Assembly (NCBI GenBank): GCA_002312935.1
Contig: DCAT01000095.1
Location: 516 to 16,332, forward strand
DNA from: Oceanospirillaceae bacterium UBA1126
GTDB lineage: Bacteria > Pseudomonadota > Gammaproteobacteria > Pseudomonadales > Balneatricaceae
Length of the DNA stretch: 15,817 nt
Direction of reading: 5' to 3'
Shown: piece after piece, positions 7,316-15,086 of the stretch
Position numbering within the stretch: the first letter of the stretch is position 1
Layout of the letters: each line of letters opens with the position of its first letter
Position numbers and translations under genes: made by a program
Notes under the pieces: model-generated
The model's input: only the letters and a program-made list of their open reading frames with translations
The model's database searches: none
Told to the model about the DNA's origin: nothing

Positions 7316-9916
7316 TTAAGCAACTTCTATCGTTGGAATCACTTTGTCTGCAGCAGAAGTATAATCTGCTAGTTGGTCAAAGTTGAGGTAGCGATAGACT
7401 TCGTCAGCCATGGTGTCTAGCTTATTTGCATACTTAAAGTACTCGCTAGGCGTAGGCAATTCACCATTTACTCCAGCAACAGCCGCAAGTTCTGCTGATG
7501 CCAAAAATACATTGGCGCCAGTACCTAAACGGTTAGGGAAGTTTCGAGTGGAAGTAGATACCACGGTAGAGTCGTCTGCAACTCGCGCTTGGTTACCCAT
7601 ACATAAGGAACACCCTGGCATCTCAATTCGCGCACCAGCCTTGCCAAAGATGTTGTAATAACCTTCTTCAGACAGTTGAGCGGCATCCATTTTAGTGGGC
7701 GGCGCAATCCACATACGTGTTGGAATGGCTCCACCAGCAGCTTCAAGCAACTTACCAGCTGCACGGAAGTGGCCGATGTTAGTCATGCAGGAGCCGATAA
7801 ACACTTCATCAATTTTTTGGCCGGCAACAGAGGATAACAAACGAGCATCGTCTGGATCGTTGGGCGCACATAATATAGGTTCTTTAATTTTTGCCAAGTC
7901 AATTTCAAGCACTTCAGCATATTCTGCATCACTATCTGCACGCATTAGCTGCGGATCAGCTAACCATGCTTCCATCGCCAAAATACGACGAGCAATAGTG
8001 CGTTTGTCACCATAACCTTCAGCGATCATCCACTTAAGCATCACTACATTAGAACGTAAGTATTCTGCGACAGGAGCTTCATTTAAAGTGATGCTGCAAC
8101 CGGCGGCTGAACGTTCTGCCGAAGCGTCAGATAGTTCAAAGGCCTGCTCTACAGAGAGGTCTTCTAACCCTTCGATTTCTAAAACCCGGCCAGAGAAGGC
8201 GTTAACTTTTCCTGCTTTCTCTACTGTAAGTAGGCCTTGTTCAATGGCAAAGTAAGGAATGGCATGAACTAAGTCCCGCAGAGTAATGCCTGGGTTACGT
8301 TTACCTTTAAAGCGCACTAATATTGATTCAGGCATGTCCAAGGGCATAACACCTGTGGCAGCGGCAAAGGCAACTAAGCCAGAGCCAGCAGGGAAAGAAA
8401 TACCCAAAGGGAAGCGAGTATGCGAGTCACCGCCAGTACCTACGGTGTCTGGCAGCAGCATACGGTTAAGCCAAGAGTGGATAACACCATCACCAGGGCG
8501 CAAAGACACACCGCCACGGTTCATGATGAAGTCAGGTAGTGTGTGATGGGTTTTCACGTCAACTGGCTTAGGGTAGGCTGCTGTATGGCAAAATGACTGC
8601 ATGGTTAGGTCTGCTGAAAAGCCTAGACAAGCAAGGTCTTTCAATTCATCACGGGTCATTGGCCCAGTGGTGTCTTGGGAGCCTACGGTGGTCATTTTTG
8701 GTTCGCAATAAGTGCCAGGGCGAATTCCTAAAGTGCCACAGGCCTTACCCACCATTTTTTGGGCCAAGGTGTAGCCTTTGCCCGAGTCTACAGGGGGTTT
8801 AGGCACCTGGAAAACATCTGTCGCAGCCATTCCCAGCGCGGTGCGGGCTCGGTCTGTAAGGCCACGGCCAATGATTAGTGGAATGCGTCCACCAGCTCTA
8901 ACTTCATCTAAAATAATATTAGTTTTGAGCTCAAAGTGGCTAAGCTCTTCACCTGTTTCATGGTTAGACACAATGCCTTTATATGGGTAGATATCAATCA
9001 CATCCCCCATGTGCATATTAGATACGTCCATTTCTATAGGCAGTGCACCTGCGTCTTCCATTGTGTTGAAAAAGATAGGCGCAATTTTTGACCCAAAGCA
9101 AAAGCCACCGGCTCTTTTATTGGGCACTGCTGGAATGTCGTCACCGAAGAACCATAATACTGAGTTGGTTGCCGACTTACGCGAAGAACCCGTGCCCACA
9201 ACATCACCGACATAAACCACGGGAAAGCCTTTAGCCTTGATGGTCTCAATCTGTTTGAGAGGCCCAGTAGTGCCATGATCGTCAGGCTTAATTCCATCGC
9301 GTTCCATTTTGAACATTGAATTGGCATGCAGTGGAATATCTGGGCGAGTAAAAGCATCTGGTGCTGGGGAAAGGTCATCAGTGTTAGTTTCTCCAGTCAC
9401 TTTAAATACGGTTAAGGTGATCTTATCTTCTAACTGCTTGCGGGAAGTAAACCATTCGCCAGCCGCCCATGATTGCATCACTTGCATGGCATAAGCGTTA
9501 CCATTTTTGGCTTTTTCATCTACGTCATGAAAGGCGTCAAACATTAATAAAGTATGAGACAGTGCTGTAACTGCAGTGGCTGCTAAATCGTCATTATCTA
9601 AGCAGGCAATTAGGGCTTCAATGTTGTAACCACCTAACATGGTACCTAAAATTTCGGTTGCTTCAACCGGGCTCACTAGGCTAGACGTTACGTCACCTGT
9701 GGTAATGGCTGACAAAAAGCTCGCCTTTACGTAGGCGGCCTGGTCAACCCCAGCAGGCACACGATTGCGTAGCAAATCTATTAGTGTAGATTCTTCACCG
9801 GTAGGTGGGTTTTTTAGTAGTTCAACAAGGTCTGCTGTTTGTTCTGCACTAAGTGGCTCGGGGGGAATGCCTTGAATGGCTCGCTCGGCAACATGGGTAC
9901 GGTAAGCTTCTAACAT
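7316..9916 (-). CDS. acnB: Aconitate hydratase B (bifunctional, 2-methylisocitrate dehydratase activity known in family)
   Basis: AcnB interconverts citrate and isocitrate through cis-aconitate in the TCA cycle. Many AcnB enzymes also act on 2-methylisocitrate. The protein has 866 residues, essentially the E. coli length. Domain order is AcnB-type: an N-terminal HEAT-like domain (about 1-160), the swivelling domain (about 165-385, with TNTDDLSPAPDAF and GTGSSRKSA), then the catalytic domains 1-3. The three [4Fe-4S] ligands fall at Cys710 (IGSCMTN), Cys769 and Cys772 (PGCSLCMGN), the same numbers as in E. coli. AGAGG in the leader (plus-strand 9923-9927) lies six bases before the ATG. The gene is alone on its strand, convergent with metZ and divergent from miaE. 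In E. coli the apo-protein also binds mRNA; nothing here tests that. Confidence 0.98.
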   Translation of the reverse strand: MLEAYRTHVAERAIQGIPPEPLSAEQTADLVELLKNPPTGEESTLIDLLRNRVPAGVDQAAYVKASFLSAITTGDVTSSLVSPVEATEILGTMLGGYNIEALIACLDNDDLAATAVTALSHTLLMFDAFHDVDEKAKNGNAYAMQVMQSWAAGEWFTSRKQLEDKITLTVFKVTGETNTDDLSPAPDAFTRPDIPLHANSMFKMERDGIKPDDHGTTGPLKQIETIKAKGFPVVYVGDVVGTGSSRKSATNSVLWFFGDDIPAVPNKRAGGFCFGSKIAPIFFNTMEDAGALPIEMDVSNMHMGDVIDIYPYKGIVSNHETGEELSHFELKTNIILDEVRAGGRIPLIIGRGLTDRARTALGMAATDVFQVPKPPVDSGKGYTLAQKMVGKACGTLGIRPGTYCEPKMTTVGSQDTTGPMTRDELKDLACLGFSADLTMQSFCHTAAYPKPVDVKTHHTLPDFIMNRGGVSLRPGDGVIHSWLNRMLLPDTVGTGGDSHTRFPLGISFPAGSGLVAFAAATGVMPLDMPESILVRFKGKRNPGITLRDLVHAIPYFAIEQGLLTVEKAGKVNAFSGRVLEIEGLEDLSVEQAFELSDASAERSAAGCSITLNEAPVAEYLRSNVVMLKWMIAEGYGDKRTIARRILAMEAWLADPQLMRADSDAEYAEVLEIDLAKIKEPILCAPNDPDDARLLSSVAGQKIDEVFIGSCMTNIGHFRAAGKLLEAAGGAIPTRMWIAPPTKMDAAQLSEEGYYNIFGKAGARIEMPGCSLCMGNQARVADDSTVVSTSTRNFPNRLGTGANVFLASAELAAVAGVNGELPTPSEYFKYANKLDTMADEVYRYLNFDQLADYTSAADKVIPTIEVA

Positions 9917-9935
9917 GGTCTAGCCTCTAATGGCC

Positions 9936-9961
9936 TTGAACCTTAAATGTCGATGGTTCAA
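9936..9961. promoter_or_regulatory. Inverted repeat in the acnB leader
   Basis: TTGAACC (9936-9942) and GGTTCAA (9955-9961) form a perfect 7-base inverted repeat around 12 bases. It lies 19 bases upstream of the acnB start codon and just ahead of its ribosome binding site. It could be a DNA operator or an RNA hairpin in the acnB leader. The sequence shows only the symmetry; the function is inferred from position. Confidence 0.4.
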
Positions 9962-10052
9962 AGAAATAATCAATTTAACTCGTATATATTCCTTAATGGT
10001 AGCATAAATGCCTGCTTATCTCTAGTTCTAGGGCATGTGCATTAGTTTAGTT

Positions 10053-10087
10053 AATAAGTTTAACTTATTGATATTATTACTAATAAT
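10053..10087. promoter_or_regulatory. Two adjacent AT-rich palindromes
   Basis: AATAAGTT-T-AACTTATT (10053-10069) is a perfect palindrome with 8-base arms and a one-base centre. A second one, ATTATT-ACT-AATAAT (10073-10087), follows three bases later. The centres are 19 bases apart, about two helical turns. Both lie in the middle of the acnB/miaE gap, where a regulator dimer might bind. AT-rich sequence produces such symmetry by chance more often, so support is modest. Confidence 0.35.
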
Positions 10088-10128
10088 TTCTATCTATACA
10101 GTGTATTTATTGGCTATTTTTTTAACAC

Positions 10129-10177
10129 GGGTAATCCCTAGGTGGGTAGTCCTAGACGCTGTTAGCCTCTGTGGGTA
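10129..10177 (+). promoter_or_regulatory. Repeated GGGTA elements upstream of miaE, overlapping a possible -10 box
   Basis: GGGTAATCCCTAG (10129-10141) and GGGTAGTCCTAG (10144-10155) are near-identical direct repeats starting 15 bases apart. A third GGGTA (10173-10177) starts 29 bases after the second and overlaps TACAAT (10176-10181), a candidate -10 box for miaE with only a poor -35. CTAGG (10138-10142) and CCTAG (10151-10155) also form an inverted repeat. The layout would suit an operator, but no known regulator motif was recognised. Confidence 0.35.
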
Positions 10178-10217
10178 CAATGCGGCTCGTTTATACAATT
10201 AGTCTTAGGTTAAGTTT

Positions 10218-10883
10218 GTGCCACTATCGGAACTAAAGCAGTTTTTAGGGTGTAGTACCCCCAAAGCCTGGGTTGAAAAAGCGTTACAAGAACAAGATTT
10301 GTTGCTTATTGACCACGCTCATTGTGAGAAGAAAGCCGCATCAACGGCTATGCAGTTGATGTTTCGTCATCCAACTCGCGCCAATTTGTTGACTAAAATG
10401 TCGCGCCTAGCCAAAGAAGAACTGATCCACTTTGAACAAGTCTGCCGAATAATGCGGCAGCGTGGCATCGTTTATGATCACCTAGATGCTTGTCGCTACG
10501 TTGGCGGGCTGCGGCAACTAGTGCGTACACATGAGCCAGCTAAGCTAATGGATACCTTAATAGTGGGCGCGTTTGTTGAAGCTAGGTCGTGCGAGCGGTT
10601 CGATGCGCTGATACCCCACTTGGACGAATCCTTGGCTAAGTTCTACTCCTCATTATTAAAATCTGAAGCGAGGCATTATCAAGATTACTTGTCTTTAGCC
10701 CTAGATGTGGCAATGGAGCCTGGCGCCACAGGATTGCAGGATTATCATCAGCGTATTGCTTTGGTGCGAGACCTAGAAGTGCAACTTATTTGTGCTGAAG
10801 ACTCAATGTTCCGCTTTCATAGTGGAATACCTGCTAAAGCTAATTTAGTGAACACTAACAAGGATGTTAAATATGAACAATAA
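10218..10883 (+). CDS. miaE: tRNA-(ms2io6A)-hydroxylase
   Basis: MiaE is a diiron, ferritin-like oxygenase that hydroxylates 2-methylthio-N6-isopentenyladenosine at position 37 of tRNAs reading UNN codons. It acts after MiaA and MiaB. The 221-residue product shows the expected ligand pattern: Glu37 in HCEKKAAS, E68-x-x-H71 in KEELIHFE, Glu121 in FVEARSCERF and E150-x-x-H153 in SEARHYQDY. The start is a GTG; an in-frame TAG lies at 10206-10208, so no longer form is possible, and the conserved N-terminus argues against a later start. The ribosome binding site is weak (AGG at 10207-10209). The 3' end overlaps the next gene by 11 bases. MiaE is patchily distributed among bacteria, so its presence is informative. 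Confidence 0.93.
   Translation: MPLSELKQFLGCSTPKAWVEKALQEQDLLLIDHAHCEKKAASTAMQLMFRHPTRANLLTKMSRLAKEELIHFEQVCRIMRQRGIVYDHLDACRYVGGLRQLVRTHEPAKLMDTLIVGAFVEARSCERFDALIPHLDESLAKFYSSLLKSEARHYQDYLSLALDVAMEPGATGLQDYHQRIALVRDLEVQLICAEDSMFRFHSGIPAKANLVNTNKDVKYEQ
10860..10864 (+). promoter_or_regulatory. Ribosome binding site that decides the start of the first EamA permease
   Basis: AAGGA lies inside the 3' end of miaE, eight bases before the ATG at 10873. For the other in-frame ATG at 10864 the same motif would be immediately adjacent and unusable, so 10873 is preferred. Confidence 0.65.
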
Positions 10884-11793
10884 AGCCATACAGGCTAATT
10901 TATTAATGCTACTGGCTGCTGGTATCTGGGGTTTTGCCTTTGTTGCCCAGCGTGTGGGTATGGAAACAATGGGGCCACATTGGTTCAACAGCTTACGGTT
11001 TTTTATAGGTGTAGTCGCTTTAGTTCCTGTGGTGCTGTGGATAGGTCGGAATAAGGCTAAAACTATTGATCAAGAGAATGAGCTTAAATCGTCTAACAAA
11101 GCATTAATGTTGGGAGGTTTGGCGGCTGGTTTCCTTTTATTTGTAGGGGCTACGTTTCAACAAGTAGGTTTACAATACACCACTGCAGGTAAGGCTGGCT
11201 TTATTACTGGGATGTATATCTTTTTTGTGCCTCTGATTGGACTTTTCTTCCGTATGAAAACTGGCTTAGGTACATGGGTTGGTGCTGTTGTTGCATTATG
11301 GGGATTGTATCTTTTGAGCATTAACGAAGACTTTACCCTTAGTAAAGGCGACACCTTACAGTTAATTTGTGCAGTGGCATTTGCCGGACATGTGTTAATG
11401 ATTGGCTACCTTGCATCAAAAATGGATACTGTGAAGTTGTCTTTAATCCAATTTTTTGTCGCAGGTATTTTAGCCATGGGTTTGGCTTTGTATAGTGAAC
11501 AGCTTACTTGGGAAATGATTGCTTCAACAGCTGTACCACTTTTATTTGCTGGCGTTATGTCTACGGGTATAGCGTACACCCTGCAAACCATAGCACAGCA
11601 GCATGCCCACCCATCTCACGCAGCTATTATTTTGAGTTCAGAAGGCGTTTTTGCTGTCATAGGTGGCTTTTTGCTACTAAATGAAGTGTTGCCACCCAAA
11701 GGTTTATTGGGATGTGGTTTAATCTTGGTGGGAATGCTGATGTCTCAGTTAATGCCACGTTTGCGATTGCCGCAGCGACATAAACCCGTTTAA
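10873..11793 (+). CDS. EamA/DMT family permease
   Basis: This is a 306-residue integral membrane protein of the drug/metabolite transporter superfamily. It has two EamA repeats, about residues 5-140 and 155-290, with around ten hydrophobic helices in all. Typical signatures are the opening LLAAGIWGFAFVAQRVG, the motif ATFQQVGLQYTTAGKAGFITG at the end of helix 4, and the matching second-repeat segment IAYTLQTIAQQHAHPSHAAI followed by SSEGVFAVIGGFLLLNE. Family members move amino acids, nucleotides or other metabolites, and the substrate cannot be read from sequence. The start at 10873 follows the ribosome binding site; an ATG at 10864 would add three residues. It overlaps miaE by 11 bases and is followed after 16 bases by the phosphotransacylase gene, suggesting one transcript. 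Confidence 0.9.
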   Translation: MNNKAIQANLLMLLAAGIWGFAFVAQRVGMETMGPHWFNSLRFFIGVVALVPVVLWIGRNKAKTIDQENELKSSNKALMLGGLAAGFLLFVGATFQQVGLQYTTAGKAGFITGMYIFFVPLIGLFFRMKTGLGTWVGAVVALWGLYLLSINEDFTLSKGDTLQLICAVAFAGHVLMIGYLASKMDTVKLSLIQFFVAGILAMGLALYSEQLTWEMIASTAVPLLFAGVMSTGIAYTLQTIAQQHAHPSHAAIILSSEGVFAVIGGFLLLNEVLPPKGLLGCGLILVGMLMSQLMPRLRLPQRHKPV

Positions 11794-11809
11794 CTGGAAA
11801 CCTATTTTT

Positions 11810-12742
11810 ATGCTTAGTCACCTAACGCCAGTATGTCCACCGCAACTGCTTAAACAAGCTCAAGCATTGCCAGCCATGACGACAGCTGTCGTTAATGCCG
11901 GTTCTGAACTGGCCTTAGAAAGTGCCAAGTTGGCCTTTGAGGCGGGTATTATTGTACCCGTATTAGTTGGTGATGAAACTGCTATTCATGCTGCAGCAAA
12001 GGCCATTGATTGGTCTATTAGTCGTTTTAAGCTTATCGCAAGTAATGGCGAAGAAGATGCAGCCGAAAAAGCAGTGCAATGCATACATCAAGGTACTGCG
12101 CAGCTATTGATGAAAGGTAATGTACATACAGACGTGCTGATTCGGGCACTGTTGAATAAACAACATGGGCTAAGAACAGGCGAGCGATTAAGCCACTTAT
12201 TTCATATGTCGGTGCCAGGCAATAGTCGTGTTCTATGTATTACCGACGCCGTAGTTAATGTATTGCCTGATACCAAGACCCAGCTGAGTATTCTGCGCGG
12301 TGCAACAGATGTTATGCACGCTTTAGGTAATGCAAAGCCAAAAATTGCCTTGCTGTCAGCAACAGAGGTGGTGACTCAAGCGATGCCTTCTAGCTCTAAT
12401 GCTAAAGAACTCTTAGGAGCTATGTTGGAGCAAGATCACCTTGCAGCTGAAGTGTTTGGCCCCTTAGCTTTTGATGGTGCTGTGTCGCCAGAAGCGGCTA
12501 GACTAAAAGGTATAGACAGCCCTGTTGCAGGTTATGCAGATGTGCTTTTAGTGCCTAATATCGAAACAGGCAACGCTATCTTTAAACAAATGGTGTACTT
12601 TAATGGGGCCACTGCGGCGGGCGTGTTGATGGGGGCAAGGGTGCCTGTAATGCTTACTTCTCGTGCAGACCCCCCGGCAGCTAGGCTTGCCTCTGCCGCT
12701 CTTGCGGTAATTTATGCCCATTATTTGAGTCAAAAATCATAA
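11810..12742 (+). CDS. Phosphate acetyl/butyryl-transferase family protein
   Basis: This 310-residue protein belongs to the Pta/Ptb family, which exchanges phosphate and CoA on short acyl groups. Recognisable parts are LVGDE in the N-terminal domain, LMKGNVHTDVLIRALL, the C-terminal core ADVLLVPNIETGNAIFKQM and, near residue 282, LTSRADPPAARLASAALAV. Length and motifs resemble the stand-alone phosphate butyryltransferase type and the C-terminal half of MaoC-Pta fusions. The hydratase domain of those fusions is absent, as are the long N-terminal domains of E. coli Pta. No acetate or butyrate kinase is adjacent. Close to a Tpa-like aminotransferase it could convert acetyl phosphate released by Xsc to acetyl-CoA, but this is inference. 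The ribosome binding site is weak (GGAAA near 11796). Substrate chain length is unknown. Confidence 0.82.
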   Translation: MLSHLTPVCPPQLLKQAQALPAMTTAVVNAGSELALESAKLAFEAGIIVPVLVGDETAIHAAAKAIDWSISRFKLIASNGEEDAAEKAVQCIHQGTAQLLMKGNVHTDVLIRALLNKQHGLRTGERLSHLFHMSVPGNSRVLCITDAVVNVLPDTKTQLSILRGATDVMHALGNAKPKIALLSATEVVTQAMPSSSNAKELLGAMLEQDHLAAEVFGPLAFDGAVSPEAARLKGIDSPVAGYADVLLVPNIETGNAIFKQMVYFNGATAAGVLMGARVPVMLTSRADPPAARLASAALAVIYAHYLSQKS

Positions 12743-12755
12743 AGGCTTTAAGCGC

Positions 12756-13592
12756 ATGCCCCTAGAAGTATTTTTTGCAGTGTTGCTAGCGGCTGCGCTG
12801 CATGCTGGCTGGAATGCCTTAGTTAAAATAAATGCCGAACCCATTATTGCTATGGGATTAATTATGGTGTGTATCAGCATTGTGGCGCTAGTGCTAATAC
12901 CCTTTGTAGATTTTCCACCGGCTCAAATGTGGCCCTGGTTGATTGGCACTTTAGGTTTACACTTTGGTTATAAGGTGTTTCTAGTGAAAGCCTACACCCA
13001 AGGTGATTTTGGCCAAGTTTATCCTATTGCTAGAGGTAGCGGTCCAGTATGGGTTCTCCTAGCTAGTTTGGTGTTTTTTGGCGCAGAATTTACCCGAATT
13101 CAGATTGTAGCAGTGTTACTAATCACCAGCGGAGTAGCAATTCTGGCTCGCTTTAAGCGAGGAAAACCTTTAACTGCAGGCTTTTACTACGCTGTGGTAA
13201 CTGGGTTGTGGATTGCTGGCTACACTATGGTGGACGGCTATACAGTGAACCAAATAGGTCACCTCAATAGTTTTGTGGTGTGGATGTTCTTTTTAGACGG
13301 CATGATCGCTACTGTTTGGGCCTACCGCTATAACCCTAAAGTGTTTGTAGTGAGCTTAACTCAGCATTGGTTCGTTGCCATTGGCGGTGGCGCTATGTCT
13401 ATGGCATCTTATTGGATCTGTTTGTGGGCCATGACTCAGGCCCCAGTTGCTATTGTTGCTGCCTTAAGGGAGACATCTGTACTATTCGGTGCGTTGTTAA
13501 GTACCTACATGTTTAAGGAAACACTGGGGCGTAGCAGGTGGATCTCAGCGGTGGTTATCTGTTCTGGCTTGGTGCTTATTAAGCTGGCTTAA
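12756..13592 (+). CDS. EamA/DMT family permease (second copy type)
   Basis: This 278-residue membrane protein has about ten hydrophobic helices in two EamA repeats. It opens with the family signature LAAALHAGWNALVK (11-24) and carries LVKAYTQGDFGQVYPIARGSG at the end of helix 3, a segment typical of one DMT subgroup. The second repeat contains WICLWAMTQAPVAIVAALRETSVLFG and ends MFKETLGRSRWISAVVICSG. It is clearly diverged from the permease at 10873, so the two are not a recent duplication. AAGG (12742-12745) precedes the ATG. It begins 13 bases after the phosphotransacylase gene and ends six bases from the convergent MocR gene, with no hairpin seen between. The substrate is unknown; given the context, a sulfonate, amine or organic acid is a guess only. 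Confidence 0.9.
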   Translation: MPLEVFFAVLLAAALHAGWNALVKINAEPIIAMGLIMVCISIVALVLIPFVDFPPAQMWPWLIGTLGLHFGYKVFLVKAYTQGDFGQVYPIARGSGPVWVLLASLVFFGAEFTRIQIVAVLLITSGVAILARFKRGKPLTAGFYYAVVTGLWIAGYTMVDGYTVNQIGHLNSFVVWMFFLDGMIATVWAYRYNPKVFVVSLTQHWFVAIGGGAMSMASYWICLWAMTQAPVAIVAALRETSVLFGALLSTYMFKETLGRSRWISAVVICSGLVLIKLA

Positions 13593-13598
13593 GGTTGC

Positions 13599-15086
13599 CT
13601 AACTAGTCTGAGAAAGCACCATTTGATGCATAATTTGAGCAAGCTTCTCAATTCCAGGCTCTATTAGCTTCGGGTTAATAGACGAGTAACCCAAGCGGAA
13701 GTAATTTAATGGTGGAGTATCACCTAAAAAGTGAATATCACCTGCTTCAATTAAAATGCCGTGTTCTGCAGCTTGTGCCTTTAGCGCCCTAGCATCTAGG
13801 TTTATTGGGCCTTTAACCCAATAACAGGAACCCCCAAAAGTAGGTTGTTCGGCTAACCCAGGCATGTGCTTTTGTAGAGCTTCTGCCATAATCTTGTGGC
13901 GCTCTTGGTAGGCTTTTACCAAAGTTGCAGCTAATGAATCGTAATAACCTCGTGCAATAAATAACCCGATACTTCGTTGGTTGTTAGCGGGTGGGTGGCG
14001 AATCATTAAGCGTCGTAAAGACCGTGCTTCGGCAATTAATTCTTTGCTTGCAACGAGGTAACCAATCCGTAAGCCAGGGGCTAAAGTTTTAGAAAAACTG
14101 CCAATGTAAATAACACGTCCGTGTTTGTCTAAGCTTTTTAGAGCAGGTGAGGGCGCTTGATGAAAGTTTGCTTCACATTCATAGTCGTCTTCAATAATAA
14201 GAAAATCTTCTTGGCTAGCCATTTCTAAAAGCTTACGACGACGGTCTAAGGGCATAGTGACTGTGGTCGGATATTGGTGACTTGGTGTGACATACACGCA
14301 GTCACATTCTGCAAGGCCCTCGTCTACAATAAGACCCTCCTCATCAATAGGTAGCGCTTTAAGCTTGGAAGGATTAAGGCTAGCAATGTTGCGCATGTCC
14401 ACATAACCCGGATCTTCTAAGCCCATGGTGGTGTTTTTATCAAGCAACAGTTTGGCTAGCATGTATAAGCTGTGCTGGCAGCCTATGGTGATTAATATCT
14501 CTTCTGGTGCTGCCCAAACGCCGCGGCGGGGAAGAATGCGCGTATGAATTTGCTCAATAAGCATGGGGTCATCAGCCACAAAGTGGTCGGCAGCCCAACT
14601 ACGTATAGCAGGGACACTGACATTATCACGGCAACATTCACGCCAGTGGTTGGTAGGGAATAGGTCTGGATCAAATTGACCGTATATAAATGGATATTGA
14701 TAGTTCTGCCAATCCGCAGGTTTAGTTATATTATCTTGCTCGGTTGGATGTAGTTTAAAGCGGCCCTGCCAATCTGGCTTAGTACCCAAAGTATGACGTT
14801 CGTCTGACAGAGACTCTAGCTGTACGTTATGGTTTAAGATCTCTGGGTTAACAAAATAACCACTTCGCTCTCGTGCAATAAGGTAACCATCATCTAATAA
14901 GTGTTCGTAAGCCAGTACTACGGTATTGCGCGCTACATTCAGTTGTTTGGCCAATTTTCGGCTAGACGGTAAAGGTGAATCTAAGGGAATGTGGTGATCT
15001 AAAATAGCCTTGGCAATCTGCTGGCGCAGTTGCTGTTGTAAGCTGGCATTTAATCCAGCATCCAAGATGAACAGGGGGTGGCTCAT
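13599..15086 (-). CDS. MocR-family transcriptional regulator, TauR-like
   Basis: This 495-residue protein fuses a GntR-type winged helix-turn-helix to a type I aminotransferase fold. The DNA-binding part is at about 14-78, with PLPSSRKLAKQLNVARNTVVLAYEHL across 38-63. A linker (about 80-125) leads to the PLP domain. There are DPGYVD (225-230), the nucleotide-like VTPSHQYPTT (267-276), EDDYECE (299-305), the PLP lysine Lys333 in GSFSKTLAPG and Arg340. The segment YPFIYGQFDPDLFP (131-144) recalls the TauR branch, which activates taurine genes with tpa in Rhodobacter. The gene is divergent from a tpa-like gene, the classic layout in which a MocR protein controls its neighbour and often itself. 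No strong ribosome binding site precedes the ATG. The effector is not visible; taurine is inferred. Confidence 0.92.
   Translation of the reverse strand: MSHPLFILDAGLNASLQQQLRQQIAKAILDHHIPLDSPLPSSRKLAKQLNVARNTVVLAYEHLLDDGYLIARERSGYFVNPEILNHNVQLESLSDERHTLGTKPDWQGRFKLHPTEQDNITKPADWQNYQYPFIYGQFDPDLFPTNHWRECCRDNVSVPAIRSWAADHFVADDPMLIEQIHTRILPRRGVWAAPEEILITIGCQHSLYMLAKLLLDKNTTMGLEDPGYVDMRNIASLNPSKLKALPIDEEGLIVDEGLAECDCVYVTPSHQYPTTVTMPLDRRRKLLEMASQEDFLIIEDDYECEANFHQAPSPALKSLDKHGRVIYIGSFSKTLAPGLRIGYLVASKELIAEARSLRRLMIRHPPANNQRSIGLFIARGYYDSLAATLVKAYQERHKIMAEALQKHMPGLAEQPTFGGSCYWVKGPINLDARALKAQAAEHGILIEAGDIHFLGDTPPLNYFRLGYSSINPKLIEPGIEKLAQIMHQMVLSQTS

Larger units (their letters stand above)
9917..10217. 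other. Intergenic region between divergent acnB and miaE
   Basis: This 301-base stretch has no credible coding sequence. It must hold the promoters of both acnB (leftward) and miaE (rightward). It is AT-rich in the middle (about 10041-10125) and contains the four short symmetric or repeated elements listed separately. I could not find a convincing -35/-10 pair for acnB; TATGCT or TATATA words on the minus strand (around 9980-10005) are weak candidates. No tRNA, riboswitch or small open frame with a ribosome binding site was recognised. Confidence 0.7.

Noticed and set aside
7410..9494. Several open frames of 60-115 residues on both strands within acnB
   Set aside because: All lie inside the intact, high-confidence AcnB frame and show no domain; they are shadows of its codon use.
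13593..13598. Terminator between the second permease and mocR
   Set aside because: The gap is six bases and no stem with a T run was found nearby; the convergent transcripts probably overlap.
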